A stretch of DNA of 30,562 bases from an uncultured Actinoplanes sp. (GTDB lineage: Bacteria > Actinomycetota > Actinomycetes > Mycobacteriales > Micromonosporaceae): NCBI GenBank assembly GCA_934667465.1, contig CAKUMG010000003.1, positions 1 to 30,562 on the forward strand, given 5' to 3'. Within the stretch, counting starts at the first letter, position 1; every line of letters begins with the position of its first letter. Positions 24,701 through 30,562 of the stretch are shown here, in pieces. The position numbers and the translations under genes were made by a program. The notes beneath the pieces were generated by a model. The model did not search any database. It saw nothing but the letters and a program-made list of their open reading frames with translations, and was not told the origin of the DNA.

Positions 24701-24853
24701 TGGAACGATCACGGGGAGCCGCGCCTGATCGAGGGTGTCGAGGTGCTCCGGCTCGTGGGCGACGAGTCGGTCGCCGCCGGCCTGGCCGATCTGACGCCGA
24801 TCGAGGAGTCGGAGGTGCTGCGCGACATCCATGGGCTGACCGGCCCGTGGTGA
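21704..24853 (+). CDS. DUF4132-domain protein with hydrophobic N-terminal region
   Basis: 1049 residues. The start is GTG 21704, with AAGGAG at 6 bases. The C-terminal half contains the DUF4132 domain (about 740-925), recognisable from ADRIVPDFGLDADGRMTVDYG, FVVSFDERFLPVI, GPAYEAFKQLRKDVDTVV and AADFTALLAGHPLMAQL. The MolR/YehI proteins of enterobacteria belong to this family, whose biochemical function is not established. Much of the middle looks like alpha-helical repeats. Unlike MolR there is no recognisable WGR domain. Instead, residues about 88-145 hold two Ala/Gly-rich hydrophobic stretches that could insert into a membrane. It is a lone gene, divergent from the EAL gene; I see no partner such as MoxR or a vWA protein. 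Confidence 0.82.
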   Translation: MLPDEDVMIIPERWLRQIHPRRGGRDVGDGAVPPDAVQQYRDFLRQAWRPEWFDRLPENDEVYYTHPPAGYDRELFEQGRLFAREWLGSTAAYGGSALGAAVVALTTCNALGWGGGPAKTAAAWVAAGGFGFAGRAITELAGIVWLPGSDTRSLLTSLSDPEQRAQVQRWYDENRSGRESDPRTASTDHDDARVLAEIAGHLRRFAATAGDDDYDELVRTLGQARLTFTQRTVASYVAPTETAWVDEDCAELAAWIARRRRERQTELDGGGPPTMADRLLIFAAGTLQHLEQLLTSQSMIFDREQVIATALDGVGPAAVTLLVRKDEIGDRLGFRDKAWDGDFTDEAVDLLRGLATDDAFRLLAEATLRPRGYQKRSRVAQLVTAPVFLRCPVLALRLLAERAEGGAPIDRDVLAIRVFRDVAVTEQALPLLPEPARVRVAALLAGEQTDAIGAGLRTYLHGYDGGATDHKRLLTVTAQLPLPGPLRLLLDQIDGKYVRQVLLAEGRRQPERMVRMLAEQAQAGHPAAGELLRGQVLTYPAAAEAAVPALGPGPGERVEEILATTRTRADTAATELLPAVLGPPAGKRAKVTPLPTWVVVPALPPVRLRDGTHTLPPDAVRRLCELFAKAKPAAVPADAAQVSEAADATSLATLAWALFEQWRDAHCPGDQLALSMLAAFGDDISVTRLAGFLPEWSRSAVWLFRSGLDALAAIGSDEALTHLQRLARKAGTKASRRQAEERISRAAQARGLTEAELADRIVPDFGLDADGRMTVDYGPRQFVVSFDERFLPVITGPRGKRLKQLPRPGTDDDNALAGPAYEAFKQLRKDVDTVVQERVKALERAMVEQRAWRAADFTALLAGHPLMAQLVRRLVWVTGEGRGLRMAEDRTLADVDDETAELAGDDLIRVAHPLLLGPDRARWVAVFEDYGIVQPFAQVHRTVFEPGQSTLAGVAGASVDGGRLHALAAREWLYGSESDLRRPCAGGLVVVLRFSPDLGWNDHGEPRLIEGVEVLRLVGDESVAAGLADLTPIEESEVLRDIHGLTGPW

Positions 24854-24939
24854 CACCCCGGGACCGAGCCGAGCCCGCCTGCCCCTGCCACGATCAGCCG
24901 GATCGATGTCGGTCGCGTCAGGGACAGTCGGGCTGCCCG

Positions 24940-24972
24940 CCCGGCCCACGGGTTCGAGCTCCCCTTGCCGGG
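24940..24972 (+). terminator. Weak hairpin after the DUF4132 gene
   Basis: CCCGGC (24940-24945) can pair with GCCGGG (24967-24972), with an inner GGG/CCC pairing. The stem is interrupted and lies about 90 bases after the stop, so this is only a candidate. Confidence 0.25.
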
Positions 24973-25029
24973 TGTCGGCCACGGGAGGGCCATGACTCGT
25001 CGACGGCCTGATGCTGAGGCAGGCGAGCG

Positions 25030-25035
25030 TAGGCT
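25030..25035 (+). promoter_or_regulatory. -10 element (TAGGCT) of the MerR gene, leaderless arrangement
   Basis: TAGGCT ends 7 bases before the ATG at 25043, placing the transcript start at the start codon. This also favours ATG 25043 over the in-frame ATG at about 24991. Confidence 0.45.
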
Positions 25036-25042
25036 CGGCGCC

Positions 25043-25411
25043 ATGCGGATCGGCGAGTTGTCCAAGCGTACGGGCGTGAGTGCGCGTTCACTGCGGTACT
25101 ACGAGGAGCAAGGTTTGCTGAGCAGCTCTCGCTCCGAGGCCGGGCAGCGGCACTATTCCGACGCCGAGATGGAGCGCGTGGCGCTGATCCGGCAACTGTT
25201 CGACGCGGGCATGTCCAGCCGGGTGATCGCGACCGTGCTGCCGTGCGTGGACATCCCCGGCGACCTGGGCGTTGCCGAGGAGACCTTCGCGGCGATGCAG
25301 CATGAGCGGGACCGCATCGACGCCGACGTCGCGCACCTGCTCGAGACCCGGGAAGCGCTCGACAGGCTGATGGAGATCAACCGTCGGCACCGGGAGCGAC
25401 TCCTGACCTGA
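25043..25411 (+). CDS. MerR-family transcriptional regulator
   Basis: 122 residues. The winged helix-turn-helix is complete at 1-70: MRIGELSKRTGVSARSLRYY, EEQGLLSSSRSEAGQRHYSD, then VALIRQLFDAGMSSRVIATVL. A dimerisation coiled coil follows at about 85-118. Only one Cys is present (VLPCVDIP), so it is not a classic metal or SoxR-type sensor; it resembles regulators of NAD(P)H oxidoreductases that sense small molecules. The next gene, an oxidoreductase, begins 104 bases downstream in the same direction with a dyad in its promoter, the likely target. An upstream in-frame ATG with GGGAGG would add 17 residues but breaks the usual family start. Confidence 0.9.
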   Translation: MRIGELSKRTGVSARSLRYYEEQGLLSSSRSEAGQRHYSDAEMERVALIRQLFDAGMSSRVIATVLPCVDIPGDLGVAEETFAAMQHERDRIDADVAHLLETREALDRLMEINRRHRERLLT

Positions 25412-25441
25412 TGATGTGACCTGTCCCTCAGCCGATTGCCT

Positions 25442-25472
25442 TTGACACCGGTGTGAGCAGTGAAGATTGCTA
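25442..25472 (+). promoter_or_regulatory. MerR-type promoter/operator of the oxidoreductase
   Basis: TTGACA (25442-25447) is a consensus -35. A perfect 10-base palindrome ACACCGGTGT (25445-25454) overlaps it. A plausible -10 lies around 25465-25472 at 17-19 bases spacing, but the exact hexamer is unclear. An operator at or just after the -35 with a long spacer is the hallmark of MerR-controlled promoters. Confidence 0.5.
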
Positions 25473-25515
25473 CCGACCCCGGAAGACCCGGGCACGTCGA
25501 CAAAGGGTGGCACAA

Positions 25516-26439
25516 ATGGGACAGGCGTGGGGTTTCAGCAGGTACGGCGGGCCCGAGGTGCAGGTGCTTCTCGATCGTCCCGATCCCGCACCCCGTCGCG
25601 ACGAGGTGCAGATCCGGGTGGAGTTCGCTGGCGTGAATCCCCTCGATCACGCGCTGCGCTCGGGTTTTCTGCCCGGGCTCGACGGTGGGCGTCCGTTCCC
25701 CCGGGCGCTGGGCGCGGAGGCAGCGGGAACCGTTGTCGCCGTGGGCGAGGATGTCGAGGGGTTCGAGGTGGGTGACGCCGTCTTCGGCATGGCCCTCACC
25801 GGTGGCGGCACCTACGCCGTGACGACAGTACTGCCCGCGTCGAACACCGCGCGCATCCCAGCGGGTCTGTCTCCGATGGTGGCCGCCGTCCTGCCGGTGG
25901 CCGGGACGAGTGCGGTGGACGCGCTCGACACCCTCGGCGCACCGGCCGGATCCACGATCCTGGTCAACGGGGTCGGCGGCGGCGTCGGCCTCGCCGTCGC
26001 CCGGCTGGCCGCCGGCCGTGACCTACGGGTGATCGGCGCCGGAAGCACCGCCAAGCGCGAGCACGTCGAGGCCCTCGGGGCTCGGTTCATCGACTACACC
26101 GTCGAGGACGTCGCCGGCGCGGCACGGGAGCTGGTTCCGGAGGGCTTCGACGGGATCGTGGACCTTGCCGGTGGCATGTCGATGCGAGCGGTTGCCCCGC
26201 TGGCTCGCGAGTCCCGCAACGTCATCTCGGTCGGGGACATGTCAGTTTCCGAGATCGGTGGGCGTTTCGTCGAGCGTCGCATCGACCGGGCAAGCCTGGA
26301 GCGAGCCGCCCGGCTGGCCCTCGACGGACACCTCGCCCCCGTGATCACCGCGACTTATCCGCTCGCCGACGCTCCCGCTGCCCTCGCCGCCGTCGAGCGG
26401 GGCCATGCCGTGGGCAAGGTCGTCATCCAAGTGGCCTGA
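25516..26439 (+). CDS. NADP-dependent quinone oxidoreductase-like protein (zinc-free MDR)
   Basis: 307 residues. GroES-like domain about 1-115 (VQIRVEFAGVNPLDHALRSG, PFPRALGAEAAGTVVAVGED) and Rossmann domain about 120-250 with the nucleotide motif VNGVGGGVGLAVARLA and the following GAGSTAKREHVEALGARFID, where Ser/Lys/Arg suggest NADPH. Zinc ligands are absent, as in the QOR/zeta-crystallin branch. The ATG at 25516 is preceded by AAAGGG; the frame is open 21 codons further up but lacks homologous sequence. It is probably induced through the upstream MerR regulator by an electrophile or quinone; that is inference. Confidence 0.9.
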   Translation: MGQAWGFSRYGGPEVQVLLDRPDPAPRRDEVQIRVEFAGVNPLDHALRSGFLPGLDGGRPFPRALGAEAAGTVVAVGEDVEGFEVGDAVFGMALTGGGTYAVTTVLPASNTARIPAGLSPMVAAVLPVAGTSAVDALDTLGAPAGSTILVNGVGGGVGLAVARLAAGRDLRVIGAGSTAKREHVEALGARFIDYTVEDVAGAARELVPEGFDGIVDLAGGMSMRAVAPLARESRNVISVGDMSVSEIGGRFVERRIDRASLERAARLALDGHLAPVITATYPLADAPAALAAVERGHAVGKVVIQVA

Positions 26440-26461
26440 CCGGCGCCGCTCGCCGGGTCAG
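26436..26461. terminator. Hairpin between oxidoreductase and CPxCG gene
   Basis: A 10-base-pair stem with one bulged G (26436-26445 with 26451-26461) closes CCGCT and overlaps the oxidoreductase stop. The genes on either side converge. Confidence 0.45.
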
Positions 26462-26502
26462 ATCCATTCTGTCCGCCGGCCGTCCGATGGTCCTTGACGG
26501 CC

Positions 26503-26766
26503 CTATTCGCGGACAAGCATGTGTGTCTCGTCATCCAGCACTTCGGGGATCCCTAGATATGCCAGATCTGCGACGAAACGACTGCGGGAGACCGGGGCGC
26601 CACCGCTGTGCTTCAAGTAGTCGATGTACACCTCCTCGGTGGCGAGCTCACCCGACCATGCGACCGCCTGGTGCAACCAGTTGACCACCGACGGGTCGGG
26701 AACATTGTCCTTGTCATGGGGTGCGACGAAGCGTTGACCACAACGGGGGCAGGAGACTTCCGACAT
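26503..26766 (-). CDS. Small hypothetical protein with single CPxCG knuckle
   Basis: 87 residues. The N-terminus MSEVSCPRCGQRF carries one zinc-knuckle motif (C6, C9). The second CxxC of a zinc ribbon is missing, although a His at position 17 is near. The remainder is helical and acidic: VVNWLHQAVAWSGELATEEV, YIDYLKHSG, RFVADLAYLGIPEVLDDETH. GGAAGG lies about 8 bases before the ATG. It is the next gene after the ABC permease on the same strand, but a hairpin separates them. I do not recognise a family beyond the CPxCG motif. Confidence 0.7.
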   Translation of the reverse strand: MSEVSCPRCGQRFVAPHDKDNVPDPSVVNWLHQAVAWSGELATEEVYIDYLKHSGGAPVSRSRFVADLAYLGIPEVLDDETHMLVRE

Positions 26767-26823
26767 CCCCCCATCCTTCCTGCTCACGTCCGCCGCCTCT
26801 ACCGGCCGAAAGTAAGAGATCGG

Positions 26824-26841
26824 CGAGCCCACCCGGGCTCG
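26824..26841 (-). terminator. Hairpin after the ABC permease gene
   Basis: A perfect 7-base-pair stem (26824-26830 with 26835-26841) with a 4-base loop, about 100 bases past the permease stop at 26939 and before the CPxCG gene. The rest of the gap shows no gene. Confidence 0.45.
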
Positions 26842-26938
26842 GACGTGCGTCGCCGCGGGCGAAGAGACGCCGGGAGATGCGCGACCCCGCACGATTCCCC
26901 GGTCCGTACCCCCGTCCGCGGCGGCGAGCACGAGGCCG

Positions 26939-28156
26939 TCAGCCGCTGCCGAGTGCTTCCGTCGGAGGCAGGGCGGCGGCACGCACGGAGGGGTAGACGC
27001 CGGCCACGATCCCCACGAACAACGCACCGCCGAGACCAGCCAGCGTCGCCGGGACCGGGACGACGACGGGCCAGTGGTGCCAGGTCGCCCATGCCACCGT
27101 GGCGGCGGCACCGAGCAGTGATCCGGTAAGACCACCGAGCAGTGCCAGCGACATCGACTCGATCAGGAACTGCCCGCGGATCTGGCCTCTGGTCGCCCCC
27201 AGCGCACGGCGCAGCCCGATCTCGGCCCGGCGTTCCAGCACAGAGATGACCATGGTGTTGGCGACGCCTATCCCGCCCACGAGCAGCGCCACCACGGCGA
27301 GGGCGAGGAACAGCGCCGAGAAGGTGTTCTCGGTGGCCCGCTTGGCGAACAGTGCCTCCGACGGGCGGCTGACCATGACATCGGCGGGTTGCGCGGGGTT
27401 CACGGTCTCGGGCAGGACCGCGCGGACATCCTCCACCGCCGGTTCCGTGGTCTGCAGGTAGAGAACCGTGGGGTGGCCGTCGAAGGCCAGTTCCGAGCGG
27501 GCTACCGGCCAGCCGACGAAGACCGCCCGGTCGATCTCCGGAAGCAGCGGGACCTCGGCGAGAATGCCGACCACCGTGAACCACCGGTCGCCGATCATGA
27601 GCTGCCGGCCGGCGTCCTCGCCGGCCGGCAGCCCTGTCATGCCGAGCCGCGCCGCCGCCACCGCGCCGAGCACCACGGTGGGAAAACGGGAGGTGGTCTC
27701 GGTGAGCCATTGGCCGTGCCGGACGCGGGCGTTGATGACCGGCAACAAGTCGAGCTCGCCGGCCAGCACGGTCAGCCCCGAACTGTCCGCGGGATCGGCA
27801 CGGTCGGAACGGCGTACCGTGGCGTGCGTGTTCGCGACGGCACCGGCCCGGGTAACCGCCCCGATGCGGCGGACCATGCCCACCGCCTCGGCCGGCAGGA
27901 GCGTCGCCGGTTGCCGATCCGGCACCGCCGTGACCTGCAACATGTTGGTCCCCAGGGCGGAGAGCTCGCGCATCAGCTGAGCCTGGCTCGATGCCGGGAT
28001 GCCGACGACCGTGATCACGGTGGCGATGCCGATGGCGATGCCCAGCGCGGACAGTGCCGCCCGGGTCCGGCGGGCGTGGAGGCCGTACAGCCCGAGGGCG
28101 AGCAGATCCAGCCCGGAAAGCCGGGTCGGCCGGGCGGCGGCGACGGCGCGGTTCAC
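26939..28156 (-). CDS. MacB-like ABC transporter permease (FtsX family)
   Basis: 405 residues starting at GTG 28156, which overlaps the ATPase stop (GTGA). Four transmembrane segments with the MacB/FtsX layout: TM1 about 32-52 ([20 protein letters not shown]), a ~210-residue extracytoplasmic MacB-PCD domain, TM2 about 284-304, then the conserved [20 protein letters not shown] loop that contacts the ATPase, TM3 about 330-350 and TM4 about 368-388. The end [14 protein letters not shown] is the family's usual PxxALxxxxPxEAL. With the ATPase and adaptor it should form a mechanotransmission-type exporter of peptides, lipids or antibiotics. Confidence 0.93.
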   Translation of the reverse strand: MNRAVAAARPTRLSGLDLLALGLYGLHARRTRAALSALGIAIGIATVITVVGIPASSQAQLMRELSALGTNMLQVTAVPDRQPATLLPAEAVGMVRRIGAVTRAGAVANTHATVRRSDRADPADSSGLTVLAGELDLLPVINARVRHGQWLTETTSRFPTVVLGAVAAARLGMTGLPAGEDAGRQLMIGDRWFTVVGILAEVPLLPEIDRAVFVGWPVARSELAFDGHPTVLYLQTTEPAVEDVRAVLPETVNPAQPADVMVSRPSEALFAKRATENTFSALFLALAVVALLVGGIGVANTMVISVLERRAEIGLRRALGATRGQIRGQFLIESMSLALLGGLTGSLLGAAATVAWATWHHWPVVVPVPATLAGLGGALFVGIVAGVYPSVRAAALPPTEALGSG

Positions 28157-28842
28157 CCGGCCCTCCTCGCGGAGTCGAGGATCAGCCGGCCGTCGAGCAG
28201 CTCGACACGACGCGGGAGCCGGGCCGCGATGTCCCGGTCGTGGGTGATCACGGCGATGGTGGTGCCATCCTGGTGGAGCTGTTCGAGCAACCCCAGGACC
28301 GCCTGACCGTTGCGGACGTCCAACGCACCGGTCGGTTCGTCAGCGAGCACCAGCTCGGGCTCGTGCACCAGGGCCCGGGCTATCGCGACACGTTGCCGTT
28401 CGCCGCCGGAGAGTTGATGGGGCCGATGTGCCGCGCGGTGCGACATGCCGACCCGGTCGAGCGCCGCCAGCGCCCGTGCCCGCCGGTACCGGCGGGGCAC
28501 CCCGGCGTAGAGCAGGCCGGTAGCGACGTTCCCGGCCGCGGTCAGCCCGGCGGTCAGGTGGAACTGCTGGAAGACGAAACCCAGCCAGCGGCCCCGGAGC
28601 GCGGACAGTTGCCGGTCACGCAGGGCGGCCACGTCCAGCCCGCCCAGGTGGATGCGTCCGGAGGTCGGGCGGGCCAGGGTGCCCATGACGTTGAGCAGTG
28701 TCGACTTGCCCGAGCCCGACGGGCCGACGATCGCCAGCATCTCGCCCGCGCATATGTCGAGGGAGACGCCGTCGAGCGCGGTCACGCCACCGGGGTAGTC
28801 CATGCGCGCGTCTCGGACGGACAGGACGGCAGGACCCGTCAT
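28153..28842 (-). CDS. MacB/LolD-type ABC transporter ATP-binding protein
   Basis: 229 residues with all ATPase motifs: Walker [10 protein letters not shown] (40-48), Q-loop Q92-Q93, signature LSGGERQ (144-150), Walker B LVLADEP (164-170) and the H-loop ITHD near 198. Length and the FVFQQFHL segment match the LolD/MacB class. The ATG overlaps the adaptor stop (ATGA) and the stop overlaps the permease start, so the three genes are translationally coupled. Confidence 0.95.
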   Translation of the reverse strand: MTGPAVLSVRDARMDYPGGVTALDGVSLDICAGEMLAIVGPSGSGKSTLLNVMGTLARPTSGRIHLGGLDVAALRDRQLSALRGRWLGFVFQQFHLTAGLTAAGNVATGLLYAGVPRRYRRARALAALDRVGMSHRAAHRPHQLSGGERQRVAIARALVHEPELVLADEPTGALDVRNGQAVLGLLEQLHQDGTTIAVITHDRDIAARLPRRVELLDGRLILDSARRAG

Positions 28843-30005
28843 GAGGTGGTCACCACCAGCACACCCTCGTCGATGCCTGCCCCTCTGATCTCGACGAGCC
28901 CGGTCGCGAACATGCCGGTGGTGACGGCGACGAGACCATCACCGTCGGCCGGTTGCACGGCGTAGCCGCCCTCGCGCAACGCCACCAGCGCCCCGACAGG
29001 CACGGCCAGGACATCGCGGCGGCTCTCTCCGGCGAAGTCGACCCGTACCTTTGCCGAGTCCAGGCCGTCAAGGGCCTTGTCGTCGACGGTCACTGCGATG
29101 GACCGTACGGGCACGTCCGATGGACCCGCGCCCTCCTCCGTGACAGCGGCAGTGCCGATGGCGGTGACTTCTCCGGTGACGGAGGAGTCACCCGGGAGAA
29201 CGACGGTCACGGGGTCACCGCGTTGGACCCCCGCAGCCGCGGTGACCTCCGCCGCCACGGTGATGACCTTCGTGGTCGGGGTGACGCTCATCAGCGGACC
29301 GGCGGCGGCGTCGCCCGGCTGAGCTGTGACGGCTTCGACGCGTACGGAGCCGGGCAGGACGAGGACGTCGCCGACGGCGAGGCTGCCGAGCACCGGAAGG
29401 CCGGTGTCCCGTTGCCACCGTTTGATCGCTGCCATCAACGAGCTGGTCAGCACGCCCTCCCCGGTGCGCACCGTGACCCTGGTCGTTGTCGGTTTCGCCG
29501 AGGGAGCCGGCGCCGGCGTGGTACGGGTGATCGTCTCCCCGGGGCCGGGCTGCCGGCCGATCAGGTAGCCGAGGGCCTGGAGATTGGACGCGACGACGCG
29601 CACATCGCGTCCGACCGTGCCGATCTCGGACAACGACCGGTACAACGGCAGCCCACCGTAGAACAGCGGCACCGGACGATCGTCGACCCGGAAGATCTGG
29701 CCGCCGCGGCGAACCGTGGCGCCGGACCGGGGCAGCCAGGTGACGATGCCGTCCTTGGCGCCTTTGACCGGCCGCGAGTGGCCATAACCGAGAGTTCCTG
29801 TCAGTGACTCCGTCATCATCATGTCGGTTCGGGCCACGGCGACGGTGCGGACCGGAACCGCGGGGCCGGTGACCGGTGGCGCGCCGCTGCGACGGGCAGA
29901 CCAGACAGCGCCACCGGCCACCGCCGCCACGGCGATGACCAGCACCGCCGCGAAGGCGAGCCGCCGCCGCGCCCGGCTGCGTGGAACTGGTGATTCGGAA
30001 AGCAT
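28839..30005 (-). CDS. Efflux adaptor (HlyD/MacA-like) with peptidoglycan-binding-like domain
   Basis: 388 residues. Arg-rich N-terminus, then one membrane anchor at about 17-36 ([20 protein letters not shown]). About 55-95 begins a lipoyl/biotinyl-like half motif ([22 protein letters not shown]). A PG_binding_1-like segment lies at about 118-215 ([10 protein letters not shown], then [20 protein letters not shown]), interrupted by a Pro/Thr-rich insertion. About 220-388 forms the beta-barrel and membrane-proximal domains. This is the actinobacterial adaptor form that accompanies MacB-type ABC transporters, probably linking the exporter to the cell wall. The start at 30005 begins immediately before the basic anchor sequence; no strong ribosome site is visible. 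First gene of the three-gene operon. Confidence 0.9.
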   Translation of the reverse strand: MLSESPVPRSRARRRLAFAAVLVIAVAAVAGGAVWSARRSGAPPVTGPAVPVRTVAVARTDMMMTESLTGTLGYGHSRPVKGAKDGIVTWLPRSGATVRRGGQIFRVDDRPVPLFYGGLPLYRSLSEIGTVGRDVRVVASNLQALGYLIGRQPGPGETITRTTPAPAPSAKPTTTRVTVRTGEGVLTSSLMAAIKRWQRDTGLPVLGSLAVGDVLVLPGSVRVEAVTAQPGDAAAGPLMSVTPTTKVITVAAEVTAAAGVQRGDPVTVVLPGDSSVTGEVTAIGTAAVTEEGAGPSDVPVRSIAVTVDDKALDGLDSAKVRVDFAGESRRDVLAVPVGALVALREGGYAVQPADGDGLVAVTTGMFATGLVEIRGAGIDEGVLVVTTS

Positions 30006-30025
30006 GCGACCAGCGTCGCGCCTGT

Positions 30026-30072
30026 TTGTCAGGATCCGTTCAGGTCTGACGATCCTGACCGATCCCTGACAA
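30026..30072. promoter_or_regulatory. CTGAC half-site array between the ABC operon and lipoprotein gene
   Basis: CTGAC occurs at 30046, 30055 and 30066 on the plus strand, and its complement GTCAG at 30028. GTCAGGATC (30028-30036) and GATCCTGAC (30051-30059) are a perfect 9-base inverted repeat. TTGTCAG (30026-30032) and CTGACAA (30066-30072) form an outer inverted repeat. The 9-11-base periodicity suits an OmpR-type response regulator or a repressor controlling both divergent genes. Confidence 0.5.
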
Positions 30073-30092
30073 TGATCCGCGATGGTGTGGTC

Positions 30093-30562
30093 ATGTTCGA
30101 CATCAAGGTGGCGCGCTGCGCCTTCGCGGCGATGGCCGTGATCAGTCTGGCAGCCGGGTGTACGGCCGAGGGGCCGGAGTCCGACGGTGGTCAGGTCGCG
30201 ACCCTGCAGAGCGCAAGTCCCCGGCAAGGCGCGGCCGGCGACCCCGCCGATCAACAGCCGCTGGTCCGCATCGATGCCTCGGCGGAAGATCGTGACGCGA
30301 TGTGGGCCGTCTGGGAGCGGTGCGTGAAGCAGGAGGGTGGCCCGGAGTTCGACGACAACGTGAAGCTCGTCTTCGACCCGAGCCCCTCGGCCAGAGCCGT
30401 ACGGGCGGCGTGTCTCGGAAAAGAGCCGGAGACCTACGAAGACCGGCAGAAGCGTCAGGACATCACCGCTTTCCGGGACAATCAGCGGCAGTGGTACGAG
30501 TGCGCGAAGCAGGAGGGATACCAGGTCAACACCCCGGACGAGAACGGCGAATTCGGCCTCAC
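30093..30562 (+). CDS. Putative lipoprotein (3' part outside window)
   Basis: The frame from ATG 30093 is open to the right edge (156 complete codons). The N-terminus is a lipoprotein signal: a short basic part (MFDIKVAR), a hydrophobic core, and the lipobox LAAGC with Cys near residue 23, followed by an acidic/polar linker. Two copies of a motif C-V/A-K-Q-E-G occur at residues 77 and 137, each preceded by W-x-x-C-type context (WERCVKQEGG and WYECAKQEGY). I do not recognise the family. An in-frame ATG at 30072 is possible but places an acidic residue in the signal. It diverges from the ABC efflux operon, so it may be a surface partner of it. Confidence 0.7.
   Translation, partial: MFDIKVARCAFAAMAVISLAAGCTAEGPESDGGQVATLQSASPRQGAAGDPADQQPLVRIDASAEDRDAMWAVWERCVKQEGGPEFDDNVKLVFDPSPSARAVRAACLGKEPETYEDRQKRQDITAFRDNQRQWYECAKQEGYQVNTPDENGEFGL

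Noticed and set aside
23483..24982. A 499-codon open frame on the minus strand.
   Set aside because: Antisense to the DUF4132 gene; no recognisable domain, Arg/Pro/Gly-rich.
1..30562. Search by eye for tRNA, rRNA, CRISPR repeats, insertion-sequence ends and phage genes.
   Set aside because: No regular repeat-spacer pattern, transposase motif or cloverleaf was seen; a dedicated scan would be needed to exclude short RNA genes fully.

Overview
The window is high-GC DNA with actinobacterial features: SigE-family ECF sigma factor, Tat/Sec exported enzymes with ricin-type lectin modules, several apparently leaderless regulatory genes, and GTG/TTG starts. Two chemoreceptors, c-di-GMP enzymes and sigma-28-type promoters point to a motile actinomycete. 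I infer Micromonosporaceae, Actinoplanes-like; this is an inference without a database search. No rRNA, tRNA, CRISPR array, insertion sequence or phage gene was seen. No gene-free stretch exceeds 300 bases.

Layout. (1) 1-3843: a left-pointing run of MFS exporter, zinc alcohol dehydrogenase and an exported alpha/beta hydrolase (cut by the window edge), divergent from an XRE/MmyB-type regulator that probably controls it. (2) 3987-5236: an ECF sigma factor and a single-pass membrane protein 2 bases downstream that probably acts as its anti-sigma or sensor. (3) 5459-11512: a secreted carbohydrate locus. A PL3 pectate lyase with a ricin-type lectin module faces away from a two-gene unit: a PQQ-type sugar dehydrogenase with PKD, CBM6 and ricin domains, and a ThuA/3-keto-disaccharide-hydrolase/ricin protein whose TTG start overlaps the preceding stop. 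The shared control region holds a Crp-type palindrome and a second, unassigned palindrome. (4) 11615-14418: AraC-type regulator divergent from an alpha/beta hydrolase, a DUF4267 membrane protein and a SnoaL-like protein.

(5) 14658-21496: a signalling island of two methyl-accepting chemotaxis proteins, a CHASE-type GGDEF diguanylate cyclase with intact active site and I-site, a BLUF blue-light sensor, and an EAL protein with a DICT-like C-terminus. Sigma-28-type promoters precede the GGDEF gene and the second chemoreceptor, tying c-di-GMP synthesis and taxis to the flagellar regulon. (6) 21704-24853: a 1049-residue DUF4132 protein with an unusual hydrophobic N-terminal region. (7) 25043-26439: MerR regulator followed by a quinone-oxidoreductase-like enzyme whose promoter carries a MerR-style dyad. 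(8) 26503-26766: a small CPxCG protein. (9) 26939-30005: a MacAB-like ABC efflux operon (adaptor, ATPase, FtsX-type permease) joined by 4-base overlaps, divergent from a lipoprotein gene cut by the right edge. An array of CTGAC half-sites lies between the two.

No single module here is of wholly unknown type. The most unusual combinations are the sigma-28/c-di-GMP/BLUF/chemoreceptor island and the exported PQQ dehydrogenase coupled to a ThuA/3-keto-hydrolase protein.
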